From positions 27,489 to 91,488 of the forward strand of contig CAJJBU010000013.1 in the NCBI GenBank assembly GCA_905182495.1: a stretch of 64,000 nucleotides of DNA, in the 5' to 3' direction. Shown here in pieces: positions 7,609-15,465 of this stretch (the first letter of the stretch is position 1; each line of letters opens with the position of its first letter). The notes under the pieces were generated by a model. It did not search any database. It saw nothing but the letters and a program-made list of their open reading frames with translations, and had not been told where the DNA came from. The position numbers and the translations under genes are program-made. The stretch comes from Flavobacteriales bacterium UBA952. Its GTDB lineage: Bacteria; Bacteroidota; Bacteroidia; Flavobacteriales_D; Crocinitomicaceae.

Positions 7609-9207
7609 ATGTTTTCAAAATCAATCCCCTTATTCTTATTTTTATTTCAATTCTCGGTTTTAGCATATGCACAGCTTACGACCTCAAACCTCCCCATCAT
7701 CAGTATCACTACAGCGGACGAAATTCCTGATGAGCCTAAAATTATTGGGGCCATGGGAATCATTTATGATACAAATGGCGGTATGAATTCGATAAACGAT
7801 CCCTTTAACCACTACAACGGAAATATTGGAATTGAAACAAGAGGTAATTCAACGCAAGGTTTTGACAAAAAGACGTATTCTCTCGAATTGCGCAATGCTG
7901 CAAATGAAGATACGAGTGTCAATCTATTTGGAATGGGTAGTGAAGAAGATTGGATCCTGCATGCCATGGTGATCGATAAATCTCAGGTAAGAATACCAAT
8001 GAGTTTTCACCTTGCACAGCGCATGGGCCAATACGCGACAGAGTTCAAATACGTCGAGCTCCTAATCAATGGTGATTATCGAGGCACATATATTCTTGTG
8101 GAAAAAATAAAACGAGACGATGATCGTGTTGATATCGCAAAATTAGACGCGGACGACCTTGCAGGAGATTCCCTGACGGGAGGTTATATATTAAGAATGG
8201 ACTGGTTAGACAATCCACAGGGTTTTGAATCCGATTACAATTCGCAGGGAGGAAATCCAATGTTCTATCAGTGGTACTATCCCAAAGCGGAGAACATAAA
8301 ACCGCAGCAGGCTAATTATATCAAAGACTGGATGTCTACATTTGAAGAAGCCCTATATTCAGATGACTACGAGAATGATCAAGGCATCAGATATACAGAC
8401 TATATCGATGTGAATTCCTTTACAGATTTCTTATTAATCAATGAATTCAGTAAAAACGCAGACGGTTACAAGCTAAGCTCCTACGTGCACAAAGACAAAG
8501 ACAGCAAGGGAGGAAAACTGGTCGCAGGCCCCATTTGGGATTTTGACCAGACCTATGGTGTTTCCTTAATTTGCTCCAATAACATTCCAAATGGATGGAC
8601 CTACCTTCAAAACCAAGATTGTTGGGATCTCGAATCCATGCCGATGTGGTGGCAAAACATGATGGAAGATCCTTTGTTTCAAAACCGTCTGAAATGTCGT
8701 TGGACAAATTTTCGTCAGTCCTTTATGCATACAGATAGCGTTATCAATTGGATTTTGGAAGACACAACCTACCTCTCTGATGCCCTACAAAGAAACTTTC
8801 AAAAATGGGACGATTTTATCGGTGAATCTATTTGGATAGAACCGGATCCGATCCCACAATCCTATGAAGAAGAGATTAGCACAATGATTTCCTGGATTAC
8901 AAACAGACTCAATTGGATGGATGCCAACATGCCGGGAGACTGCGCTCAGGATAATCTTTCTACAAATACAATTAGTATTGGAAATAAGATAAGATTCTAT
9001 CCCAATCCGACTAAAGATCTAATACATATTGAATGCCCTATAAATAGTAGGATACTCATTCTTGATCTACATGGAAAAGGCTTCAAAGAAGTCTATTCCG
9101 AGGGCGGATATTCAAGTATAGATTTGAGCACATTAAGTCCCGGTGCTTATTTCGTCAGTATTGAAAACCTACTTGGTCGCGTGACTCATAAAGTAATACG
9201 CCAATAG
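7609..9207 (+). CDS. CotH-kinase-domain protein with T9SS type A sorting domain
   Basis: The 532-residue product has a signal peptide (about 1-21), then a CotH domain over about 30-430: GNIGIETRGNSTQGFDKKTYSLEL, MGSEEDWILHAM, VELLINGDYRGTYILVEKIKRD and GPIWDFDQTYG. CotH-family proteins have an atypical kinase fold and phosphorylate spore coat proteins in Bacillus; Bacteroidota versions are exported and their targets are unknown. The C-terminal roughly 75 residues (IRFYPNPTKDLIHIECP ... LSTLSPGAYFVSI) form a type A sorting domain. It follows the lectin protein after 73 nt on the same strand. Confidence 0.88.
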   Translation: MFSKSIPLFLFLFQFSVLAYAQLTTSNLPIISITTADEIPDEPKIIGAMGIIYDTNGGMNSINDPFNHYNGNIGIETRGNSTQGFDKKTYSLELRNAANEDTSVNLFGMGSEEDWILHAMVIDKSQVRIPMSFHLAQRMGQYATEFKYVELLINGDYRGTYILVEKIKRDDDRVDIAKLDADDLAGDSLTGGYILRMDWLDNPQGFESDYNSQGGNPMFYQWYYPKAENIKPQQANYIKDWMSTFEEALYSDDYENDQGIRYTDYIDVNSFTDFLLINEFSKNADGYKLSSYVHKDKDSKGGKLVAGPIWDFDQTYGVSLICSNNIPNGWTYLQNQDCWDLESMPMWWQNMMEDPLFQNRLKCRWTNFRQSFMHTDSVINWILEDTTYLSDALQRNFQKWDDFIGESIWIEPDPIPQSYEEEISTMISWITNRLNWMDANMPGDCAQDNLSTNTISIGNKIRFYPNPTKDLIHIECPINSRILILDLHGKGFKEVYSEGGYSSIDLSTLSPGAYFVSIENLLGRVTHKVIRQ

Positions 9208-9397
9208 CGTTTCGTGACAATTAGATTGAGCTAAATAAAATAACAAAATTTTCAGAAGCCCTCCTTGTTTTATCCGATAAGCCGACTTGTATTACAAGCT
9301 AATCTAAGTTTCCTCATCAAGAAAAATAAAGTCTACGTCACTTGATAATTAAAAGCACAATTATGTTATTTTCGTAGCATCAATTAAAAAAAATATC

Positions 9398-10102
9398 ATG
9401 AAAAATCTTATTTCTTTACTTACTATTATCTTATTTACAAATATAGTATCAGCTCAAATGTCTATTGAAGTTCAAGCCAAAGGTGCTGCTAACTCCACCT
9501 GGCTTTTAAACAAAAATATCTCAGACAAGGGTGCTACACAAGATTATGCCGCTGCTTGGGGGTCTAGTTATGGAATCGCCGCCAATGCTTATTTCGGGAT
9601 GACTGGAGTTGGTATTGAATTTCTATACAATACACATAATGCAAATTATACCGGTCAAGATGCACTTATTGCTGGGGATTATACCTCTTCTATTAAATTA
9701 CAAACCATTCAAATCCCATTATTACTTAAGTTTCAGAGTGAGAAAGGGGCATATATTGAATTAGGACCACAACTAACCAACATTTCTAAAGCTACTTATA
9801 ATATTGATGACCAGTTCGGTGTGTTATCTCTTATTCAAGATGGGGATAAGACAGAAGAATACTCAGGTTCTTATTTCTCGGGGGTACTTGGTTTTGGATC
9901 TAAAATTGCTTTTGGTGACTTGCCTTTAGGAATGCTTATCGGATTGAGACTTCAATACAGTTTTGGTGATCTTATGGGCGTCGATGGTCAAGGAAACACA
10001 TTAGGAAGTGAAGAAAGTCCGAGCATTTGGCATCCTAGTCATGAGCCTACTCAGGCAGTCTCTGGCGGGATTGTTATCGGTCTAACTTATACAATTCAGT
10101 AA
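9398..10102 (+). CDS. Outer-membrane beta-barrel protein (porin-like)
   Basis: The 234-residue product has a signal peptide (MKNLISLLTIILFTNIVSAQ) followed by alternating strands, glycine and aromatics typical of an 8-strand opacity/PorT-like barrel, such as IQIPLLLKFQSEKGAYIELGPQ and GIVIGLTYTIQ at the C-terminus. Role unknown; such barrels are often structural. A TATTTTCG element near 9366, one mismatch from consensus, could be its promoter. The stop lies 1 nt from the stop of the convergent PhnA-like gene. Confidence 0.75.
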   Translation: MKNLISLLTIILFTNIVSAQMSIEVQAKGAANSTWLLNKNISDKGATQDYAAAWGSSYGIAANAYFGMTGVGIEFLYNTHNANYTGQDALIAGDYTSSIKLQTIQIPLLLKFQSEKGAYIELGPQLTNISKATYNIDDQFGVLSLIQDGDKTEEYSGSYFSGVLGFGSKIAFGDLPLGMLIGLRLQYSFGDLMGVDGQGNTLGSEESPSIWHPSHEPTQAVSGGIVIGLTYTIQ

Positions 10103-10103
10103 A

Positions 10104-10670
10104 CTACTTCTTGACATATTGGGTGAGAATAACAATTTTTTGCCCATTTACTTTTCCTTCTATGTGTTCGACATTATCGTGCACTAAGGAGATGTTTCGT
10201 ACGGCCGTTCCTCTTTTGGCCGTGAAGCCTGCTCCCTTTACTTTTAAATCCTTTATTAGAACAACAGAATCCCCCATGGACAAGACGACTCCGTTGGCAT
10301 CTTTGTGTTCTAAAGTTTCTGAATATTTTTGGCCATAGGCAGCCCATGACTTTGTTTCCTCATCCAAGTAAAGCATCTCAAGTAAATCAATGGGCCATCC
10401 TTCGTCTTTGAGAGCGTTTAGTAATCTCCAAGCAACAACCTGGACTGCTTGGGTCTCACTCCACATACTATCACTAAGGCATCGCCAATGATTGGGCTTT
10501 AGATCTGTCACGCCTTCAATTTGGTCTTTACAAGCCTTACATACGGCAACTACCTCATCTAATTGAGCACCCGTTTTGGGCGCAACAGTCAGCATTTCGA
10601 CTTCTTCTGATTTCGAACAGAGCTCGCATTGATTCCCACTCCTTTTTAATATCTCCTGCAAAAGGCTCAT
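10104..10670 (-). CDS. PhnA (YjdM)-family zinc-ribbon protein
   Basis: The 188-residue product has an N-terminal zinc-ribbon-like region with CELCSKSE and VCKACKDQI, then WRCLSDSMWSETQAVQVVAWRLL. The C-terminal PhnA domain contains KDANGVVLSMGDSVVLIKDLKVKG and the end EHIEGKVNGQKIVILTQYVKK. The family is named from the E. coli phosphonate region but has no proven phosphonate chemistry, so I give no enzymatic role. The ATG at 10670 is the only good start. It is monocistronic. Confidence 0.85.
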   Translation of the reverse strand: MSLLQEILKRSGNQCELCSKSEEVEMLTVAPKTGAQLDEVVAVCKACKDQIEGVTDLKPNHWRCLSDSMWSETQAVQVVAWRLLNALKDEGWPIDLLEMLYLDEETKSWAAYGQKYSETLEHKDANGVVLSMGDSVVLIKDLKVKGAGFTAKRGTAVRNISLVHDNVEHIEGKVNGQKIVILTQYVKK

Positions 10671-10767
10671 AAATAATTTTTAGGCTAAGATAAAGTTTTG
10701 GGTCAAGTATATGCAACGTAAATAGTTTACGCTCTCTTGTTATTTATTTGTAATCTAAAATCCTGCT

Positions 10768-11169
10768 ATGAAACTACTTACTGAAGACGAAAGATTTAGA
10801 GAATACCTTATGGGCTTTGATGAATATCGATTGTGTGAAGAAGCCAAAGAATATATCCCGACTGAAGTCAAACGAAAATCTCTCATTGAGTCTGCGGAGA
10901 ACTTGAGTGATTTTATCACAGACAATTTCGATCAAGAAGCCGTAGATATTGATGCTCCCGAGGAGCTACAGCAAATGCAGGTCGTTGCTTATTTGGAATC
11001 TATACCGCGTAGAACCGTGCATTCACTTTACCATAATTACATGGAATCCTATGGCGTTATTGAGGATTTGATGATCCTCAATGAACATAATAGGTTGCAT
11101 TTAATTTATCATTTGACCCCCCACTCCTTTGAATATTTAGAGCTGTTAAATAAAGAAATTCTAAACTAA
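10768..11169 (+). CDS. Hypothetical protein (133 aa, acidic, helical)
   Basis: I do not recognise a family. The 133-residue product has no signal peptide or membrane segment, is acidic and looks mostly alpha-helical. LQQMQVVAYLESIPRRTVHSLYHNYMES is followed by NRLHLIYHLTPHSFEYLELLNKEIL. Coding is supported by codon texture, an ATG, and convergent packing: its stop overlaps that of the SCP gene by 4 nt. Confidence 0.65.
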   Translation: MKLLTEDERFREYLMGFDEYRLCEEAKEYIPTEVKRKSLIESAENLSDFITDNFDQEAVDIDAPEELQQMQVVAYLESIPRRTVHSLYHNYMESYGVIEDLMILNEHNRLHLIYHLTPHSFEYLELLNKEILN

Positions 11170-11696
11170 TCTTCTGGGTAATGACCAAACCAAACCGTTG
11201 CATAACCTTGAAACAATCCGATCCCAATTGCCAACCAAGGTTCATCCCAGACGTCTAAATTGATCATCACATCATTATGGCTTTTACTGGTTTTCCATGA
11301 TTTTAAGGCAGCAACTGCACGCAATGGATTACTACCAACGCAGGAAATCTCATACCCCGGATGGTTGTACGAACTCAACTCCTTTGGCTTATCCCACATA
11401 CAGCTCGCTTTGGCATGATCAGAGGTATAACAACACGAGGTCCACTTTCCTTTTTCAGACCAGCTATGCGCATTACAATTGCCTTGGTCAGGACGGTTTA
11501 GAGCCAAATCTTTACTGTGAAGTTGAGCGACTTTTGTCAACGATTTTGACAATGGTATAAGGCCAAGGCCTTTGTCCTTTCGGTATTCCATTATCAAATC
11601 ATATAGGATTTCTTCTTCAGCGCTCTGCTCTTGGCTAAACGATGAAAAACAAACAATACAACATAAAAAGAAGAGAGTCCTTGGTGTCGGATGCAT
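11166..11696 (-). CDS. Secreted SCP/CAP-domain protein
   Basis: About 176 residues. The signal peptide is MHPTPRTLFFLCCIVCFSSFS; I choose the ATG at 11696 over an upstream TTG. The CAP/SCP fold is visible in EEEILYDLIMEYRKDKGLG, LTKVAQLHSKDLA, a Cys-rich middle (NCNAHSWSEKG, SCCYTSDHAKASCMW), SHNDVMINLDVW and GIGLFQGYATVWFGH. CAP proteins are secreted and have varied roles (proteolysis, lipid binding, adhesion); none can be assigned here. It lies 9 nt downstream of hpf and may be read through from the rpsU-xerC-hpf operon. Confidence 0.82.
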   Translation of the reverse strand: MHPTPRTLFFLCCIVCFSSFSQEQSAEEEILYDLIMEYRKDKGLGLIPLSKSLTKVAQLHSKDLALNRPDQGNCNAHSWSEKGKWTSCCYTSDHAKASCMWDKPKELSSYNHPGYEISCVGSNPLRAVAALKSWKTSKSHNDVMINLDVWDEPWLAIGIGLFQGYATVWFGHYPED

Positions 11697-11705
11697 CAAA
11701 AAGAA

Positions 11706-11993
11706 TTATTTCGCCTTATCCTTCATGATCTGTCGCCTTAAAGCTTCAACAGCTACGTCGGCTGCTTCCTCAAAACTTTTACACTGCTTTTTTGCAAACA
11801 GTTCCTTACCCGGAACGTGCAATTTTATTTCAGCGATTTTATTTTCCTTATCACGGTCATTATCTATTCTCAAAAAAACTTCAGCGGATACAATGTTATC
11901 ATTGAATTGCTCTAACTTATTCAGTTTTTCTTGAATGAAATTCAATAACTTTTGATCTGCTTTAAAATGAACAGCGTGCATTTGAGTATCCAT
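11706..11993 (-). CDS. hpf: Ribosome hibernation promoting factor (short HPF/RaiA family)
   Basis: A 95-residue single-domain protein with the S30AE/HPF fold: MHAVHFKADQKLLNFIQEKLNKLEQF, then AEVFLRIDNDRDKENKIAEIKLHVPG and KSFEEAADVAVEALRRQI. It binds the decoding centre of the 30S subunit in stationary phase and promotes 100S dimers or inactive 70S ribosomes. It has no C-terminal dimerisation domain, so it is the short type. It starts 3 nt after the xerC stop, so both are co-transcribed. Confidence 0.9.
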   Translation of the reverse strand: MDTQMHAVHFKADQKLLNFIQEKLNKLEQFNDNIVSAEVFLRIDNDRDKENKIAEIKLHVPGKELFAKKQCKSFEEAADVAVEALRRQIMKDKAK

Positions 11994-11996
11994 AAT

Positions 11997-12875
11997 TTAA
12001 TTGGTTTTACGCCCACGTGGATGGGCTTGTGAATAAATAGAATTTAACTTTGCAAACGAGTTATGGGTATAAACCTGTGTTGCTGAAAGATTTGCATGTC
12101 CTAAAAGATCCTTAAGGGTCTCAAGTCCAGTGCCACGGTTAAGCATGTGTGTTGCAAAGGTGTGCCGCAATACATGAGGGCTCTTCTTATCCAAGGTCGT
12201 TATCTTTCCAAGGTAGAGATTTATTTTGCGATAAGCAAATGCGGGATATAGTTTATTACCGCTCCTTAGAACAAGTAATTCAGGCGTTTCTGATGAAAGA
12301 TCTGAACGAAGTACAAGGTACTCTTGTATTTGCTGATGAAGCAGTTTAGAAATAGGAATGATCCTTTCCTTATTGCGTTTACCAAGCACTTTTAGCTTAC
12401 CATTTTGAATATCCTTTAACTTCAGATTAATAAGCTCGCTCAAACGCATGCCGGTTTGATAGAATATCTCAAACATTAAGTTATCCCTTTTACCTTCAAA
12501 GTCATCGGTGAATAACCCCTTGAGATTTTCCATTTTTATTTCTGACTCTTTTACGAACTGCGGTAAATTCTTTTCGCTTTTGGGCCCGTTGACTTTGACC
12601 ATTGGGGATTTTTCAATGATTTGTTCTTTTCGCATCCATTTATATAGACTTCTCAAGGATGCAAGCTTTCGATTTACGGATCTATTTTTCAATCCATTTT
12701 CAATAAGGTGAACTATCCAAGAGCGAATATATGAGGAGCTAAGTTCTGAAAAATCTTTGAGTTCTTTGAGTTCTGAATAATCTAGGAAATCATTCAAATC
12801 CCTTTCATAGGCCTTAACGGTATGCACCGAATAGCGCTTTTCAAACTGAAGATATGAAATGAATTTTTCGAACAT
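11997..12875 (-). CDS. xerC: Tyrosine recombinase XerC/XerD family
   Basis: The 292-residue product has an N-terminal SAM-like core-binding domain (FISYLQFEKRYSVHTVKAYERDL) and a C-terminal catalytic domain. Active residues are visible: Arg in TGMRLSELINL, Lys in KVLGKRNKERIIP, HVLRHTFATHML, the GHANLSATQVYTH block with the nucleophilic Tyr. It is the housekeeping dimer-resolution recombinase rather than a phage integrase, as the rpsU-xerC-hpf order is conserved in Flavobacteriales. Its ATG directly follows the U-tract of a terminator, so it appears to be expressed by read-through from rpsU. Confidence 0.9.
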   Translation of the reverse strand: MFEKFISYLQFEKRYSVHTVKAYERDLNDFLDYSELKELKDFSELSSSYIRSWIVHLIENGLKNRSVNRKLASLRSLYKWMRKEQIIEKSPMVKVNGPKSEKNLPQFVKESEIKMENLKGLFTDDFEGKRDNLMFEIFYQTGMRLSELINLKLKDIQNGKLKVLGKRNKERIIPISKLLHQQIQEYLVLRSDLSSETPELLVLRSGNKLYPAFAYRKINLYLGKITTLDKKSPHVLRHTFATHMLNRGTGLETLKDLLGHANLSATQVYTHNSFAKLNSIYSQAHPRGRKTN

Positions 12876-12878
12876 AAA

Positions 12879-12902
12879 AAAAGGAGTCCTTAGACTCCTT
12901 TT
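12879..12902 (-). terminator. Intrinsic terminator between rpsU and xerC, touching the xerC start
   Basis: On the minus strand, AAAAGGAGTC, loop TAAG, GACTCCTTTT are followed by further T residues, and the ATG of xerC comes immediately after the T-run. It terminates or attenuates rpsU transcription. Confidence 0.8.
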
Positions 12903-12926
12903 CTTAACGTATATTTTGTTAGAAGG

Positions 12927-13118
12927 TTACACTTCTAATGACTGCATTCTTTGCTTATAAGACGCTTTAATTATTTGCTGTCTTTTCGTGATTGAAGGTT
13001 TTTCAAACTGCTTACGGCCACGTAACTGTAGCATAACTTTAGTTTTCTCGAATTTCTTCTTGTACTTCTTTAAAGCTCTTTCGATGTTCTCTCCTTCTTT
13101 GATCGGTATAATTAACAT
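12927..13118 (-). CDS. rpsU: 30S ribosomal protein S21
   Basis: A 63-residue basic protein with the S21 signature MLIIPIKEGENIERALKKYKKKFEKTKVMLQLRGRKQFEKPS. S21 helps base pairing between mRNA and the 16S rRNA 3' end; in Bacteroidota it is part of the group (with S18 and S6) linked to sequestering the anti-SD. It has its own strong promoter at 13151-13180 and is followed by an intrinsic terminator. Confidence 0.95.
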   Translation of the reverse strand: MLIIPIKEGENIERALKKYKKKFEKTKVMLQLRGRKQFEKPSITKRQQIIKASYKQRMQSLEV

Positions 13119-13150
13119 ATTCTTTGATATTTATTATTGATATCGGTTGG

Positions 13151-13180
13151 CAAAGATAAGTTATTTTCTATATCCTACAA
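13151..13180 (-). promoter_or_regulatory. Promoter of rpsU
   Basis: On the minus strand, TTG (13180-13178), exactly 19 nt, then TATCTTTG (13158-13151): a perfect TTG-N19-TAnnTTTG promoter, 32 nt before the rpsU ATG. It lies just after the end of the acyl-CoA dehydrogenase gene. Confidence 0.7.
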
Positions 13181-13184
13181 GAAA

Positions 13185-14324
13185 TTATTTTAAAATTTCA
13201 CGAGAAATTACAATTTTTTGAATTTCAGAGGTGCCTTCTCCAATAGTCATCAATTTTGCATCACGTAAAAACTTCTCTGCAGGGTATTCTTTTGTGTAAC
13301 CATAGCCACCCATTACTTGTACAGCTTCATTGCCGCATGTCACAGCGACTTCTGATGCAAAATATTTCGCATACGCTCCGGCTTTCGTAACAGGTTTCTT
13401 CAAGTCTTTAAGATACGCCGCCTGATAAGTTAGTAATTCTGCCGCATCAACTTCTGTAGCCATATCTGCTATTTTAAAGGCAATCGCCTGAAAATGTGCT
13501 ATTGGTTTTCCAAACTGCTCTCTTTCTTTAGCATACTTAACGGATGCCTCATAAGCCCCACGTGCAATACCACAGCTTAAGGATGCGATAGAAACTCTTC
13601 CTCCATCAAGAACTTGCATGGCTTGTTTAAAGCCATCGCCAATATTACCAATAACATTGGCTTCAGGCACACGAACATTGTCAAAGATCAGCTCAGCTGT
13701 TTCACTAGCCCGCACACCTAACTTCTCCTTTATTTGAACTGCTGAAAAACCAGGCATTCCTTTTTCAATAATAAATGCTGTAATACCATTACTATCTAAA
13801 AGGTCACCTGTTCGAATTAACACAACCGCTACATCGCCAGATAAACCATGAGTGATCCAATTTTTCGTGCCATTCAACACCCAATCGTCACCATCCTTGA
13901 CGGCTGTGGCTTGCATTCTCATCGCATCCGAGCCAGTATTTGCCTCTGTAAGACCCCATGCGCCAATCCATTCGCCGCTGGCAAGTTTAGGTAAGTATTT
14001 TCTTTTTTGCGCTTCATTACCATGGTAATAAATATGTCCAGTACACAATGAGTTATGGGCGGCAACGCTCAAGCCAATACCCCCACAAACTTTTCCAAGT
14101 TCCATTAAGGCTGTCGCATATTCTGCATATCCAAAACCAGAGCCACCATATTCTTCTGGAACAAAGATTCCCAAAAGACCAAGTTCTCCTAATTTCTTCA
14201 TTGTTTCAACAGGGAATATCTCATGGTCGTCCCAGTTTTTCATTTGAGGTCGAATTTCTTTTTCTGCGAAATCACGAACCATTTGCGAAATCATGAGTTG
14301 ATTCTCGTTAAGTTCAAAATTCAT
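13185..14324 (-). CDS. Acyl-CoA dehydrogenase
   Basis: The 379-residue product spans the three ACAD domains: N-terminal helices, a middle beta-domain (WGLTEANTGSDAMRM, the FAD/substrate region), and a C-terminal helical domain. KEREQFGKPIAHFQAIAFKIADMA and VQVMGGYGYTKEYPAEKFLRDAKL are seen, and IGEGTSEIQ carries the catalytic glutamate. It oxidises acyl-CoA to 2-enoyl-CoA and passes electrons to ETF; the short/branched-chain class is likely but not certain. It lies 24 nt downstream of apt on the same strand. Confidence 0.92.
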   Translation of the reverse strand: MNFELNENQLMISQMVRDFAEKEIRPQMKNWDDHEIFPVETMKKLGELGLLGIFVPEEYGGSGFGYAEYATALMELGKVCGGIGLSVAAHNSLCTGHIYYHGNEAQKRKYLPKLASGEWIGAWGLTEANTGSDAMRMQATAVKDGDDWVLNGTKNWITHGLSGDVAVVLIRTGDLLDSNGITAFIIEKGMPGFSAVQIKEKLGVRASETAELIFDNVRVPEANVIGNIGDGFKQAMQVLDGGRVSIASLSCGIARGAYEASVKYAKEREQFGKPIAHFQAIAFKIADMATEVDAAELLTYQAAYLKDLKKPVTKAGAYAKYFASEVAVTCGNEAVQVMGGYGYTKEYPAEKFLRDAKLMTIGEGTSEIQKIVISREILK

Positions 14325-14348
14325 ATTGATTGATTGATTTGTTGTTGA

Positions 14349-14879
14349 TTAATAGGAAACTAAATTAATAATATTTGAAGAATGTTTTTCGAGCTTTTTA
14401 TCGCCATTTAAAAAGCTTAAGTTGACTAAGAAATTAAACCCTGCAATAGTCCCGCCACATTTTTTAACAAGCTCAGAAGCTGCATCCGCAGACCCACCTG
14501 TCGCTAATAAATCATCGTGTATTAGAACTTTTTGACCCGCTATAACAGCATCCTCATGCATTTCAATTTCGGCACTCCCATATTCCAAATGATAAGCATG
14601 GCTTACTTTCTTGTAAGGGAGTTTCCCTTTTTTTCTAATTAAAATAAAAGGAACCCTCAAGGCCATAGCCAGTGGGTAACCAAATAAAAAACCCCGACTC
14701 TCAATCCCTGCTATAGCATCAATTTTCACGTCTTTATAGAGGTGCGCTAAATGATCAACGATTTCTTTTGACAATTCAGGATTCAACATGATTGGTGAGA
14801 TATCTTTAAAGAGAATCCCTGGTTTGGGAAAATCAGGCACATCTCTGATGATTTTTTTAAGCTTGTCTTCAATTGTCAT
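14349..14879 (-). CDS. apt: Adenine phosphoribosyltransferase
   Basis: It salvages adenine with PRPP to AMP in the cytoplasm. About 176 residues: IEDKLKKIIRDVPDFPKPGILFKDISP at the N-terminus, the adenine pocket IAGIESRGFLFG, RKKGKLPYKK, and the PRPP loop VLIHDDLLATGGSADAA. I choose ATG 14879 over the TTG at 14885. The box TAAATTTG (minus strand 14890-14883) ends 3 nt before this ATG, predicting a leaderless message. Confidence 0.93.
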   Translation of the reverse strand: MTIEDKLKKIIRDVPDFPKPGILFKDISPIMLNPELSKEIVDHLAHLYKDVKIDAIAGIESRGFLFGYPLAMALRVPFILIRKKGKLPYKKVSHAYHLEYGSAEIEMHEDAVIAGQKVLIHDDLLATGGSADAASELVKKCGGTIAGFNFLVNLSFLNGDKKLEKHSSNIINLVSY

Positions 14880-14882
14880 GCG

Positions 14883-14890
14883 CAAATTTA
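14883..14890 (-). promoter_or_regulatory. -7 box 3 nt before apt start
   Basis: TAAATTTG on the minus strand, then CGC, then ATG. With the usual -7 geometry, transcription would begin at or next to the start codon. Confidence 0.5.
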
Positions 14891-15052
14891 AGGAAGGTTG
14901 ATAGGATTAAGAACTTTATACACTTCTTTTTTATCGAAAAAAGGAAATCAAGTATTGAGGCACTGAAATTAATGTTGCAATGTCTGTCCATATTTAATGC
15001 ACCAAGGAATCTTCCTTTTATAAAAAAAAGTAAATTTTAACAAACTTTTAGT

Positions 15053-15069
15053 ACTATGTATTGCATAGT
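15053..15069. promoter_or_regulatory. Palindrome upstream of padR, candidate operator
   Basis: ACTATG-TATTG-CATAGT is a perfect 6-bp inverted repeat with a 5-nt spacer. It covers the -33 region (TTG 15061-15063) of the promoter whose -7 box is TATCTTTG at 15085-15092, a position suited to repression by the PadR protein encoded downstream. Confidence 0.45.
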
Positions 15070-15092
15070 TCATTTTTTTACCTATATCTTTG
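15061..15092 (+). promoter_or_regulatory. Promoter of padR-pspC operon
   Basis: TTG (15061-15063), 21 nt, TATCTTTG (15085-15092), 37 nt before the ATG at 15130. Confidence 0.5.
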
Positions 15093-15129
15093 TATAGTAT
15101 ATTATAAAACACTTGAATAAATTAAGTAT

Positions 15130-15465
15130 ATGAAATTGGAAAATACCAAAGCGCAGATGCGAAAAGGAGTTTTAGAATTCTGTATCCTTTCGATACTAAA
15201 GGTTAAGGAGGCTTATCCATCAGAAATAATTGTTGCATTAAAGGAAGCCAAATTAATTGTGGTTGAGGGTACACTTTACCCATTACTTACAAGATTGAAA
15301 AATGCAGGACTACTTTCTTATAGATGGGAGGAGTCATTATCTGGTCCACCAAGAAAGTATTACAAGCTCACGGAAATGGGAGAAGACTTCCTGGGCGAAT
15401 TATCCGGGACTTGGAAAGAACTTAATACGGCAGTAAACAAAATCAGTAAAAACAGTACAAAATGA
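15130..15465 (+). CDS. PadR-family transcriptional regulator
   Basis: The 111-residue winged-helix product has the PadR core: MRKGVLEFCILSILKVKEAYPSEIIVALKEAKLIVVEGTLYPLLTRLKNAGLLSYRWEES, then SGPPRKYYKLTEMGEDFL. It is a small, dimeric DNA-binding repressor. Its stop overlaps the start of the PspC gene (ATGA), so the two are translationally coupled, and a perfect palindrome lies over its promoter, suggesting autoregulation. The inducing signal is unknown, but PadR-PspC pairs are common in envelope-stress loci of Bacteroidota. Confidence 0.92.
   Translation: MKLENTKAQMRKGVLEFCILSILKVKEAYPSEIIVALKEAKLIVVEGTLYPLLTRLKNAGLLSYRWEESLSGPPRKYYKLTEMGEDFLGELSGTWKELNTAVNKISKNSTK

Noticed and set aside
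9285..9301. Small palindrome CTTGTATTACAAG before the barrel gene
   Set aside because: Short AT-rich dyad without clear promoter relation; likely chance.
11997..12875. xerC as an integrase of the element scar at 2 kb
   Set aside because: It is in the conserved rpsU-xerC-hpf operon and is a tyrosine recombinase, not related to the serine recombinase remnant.
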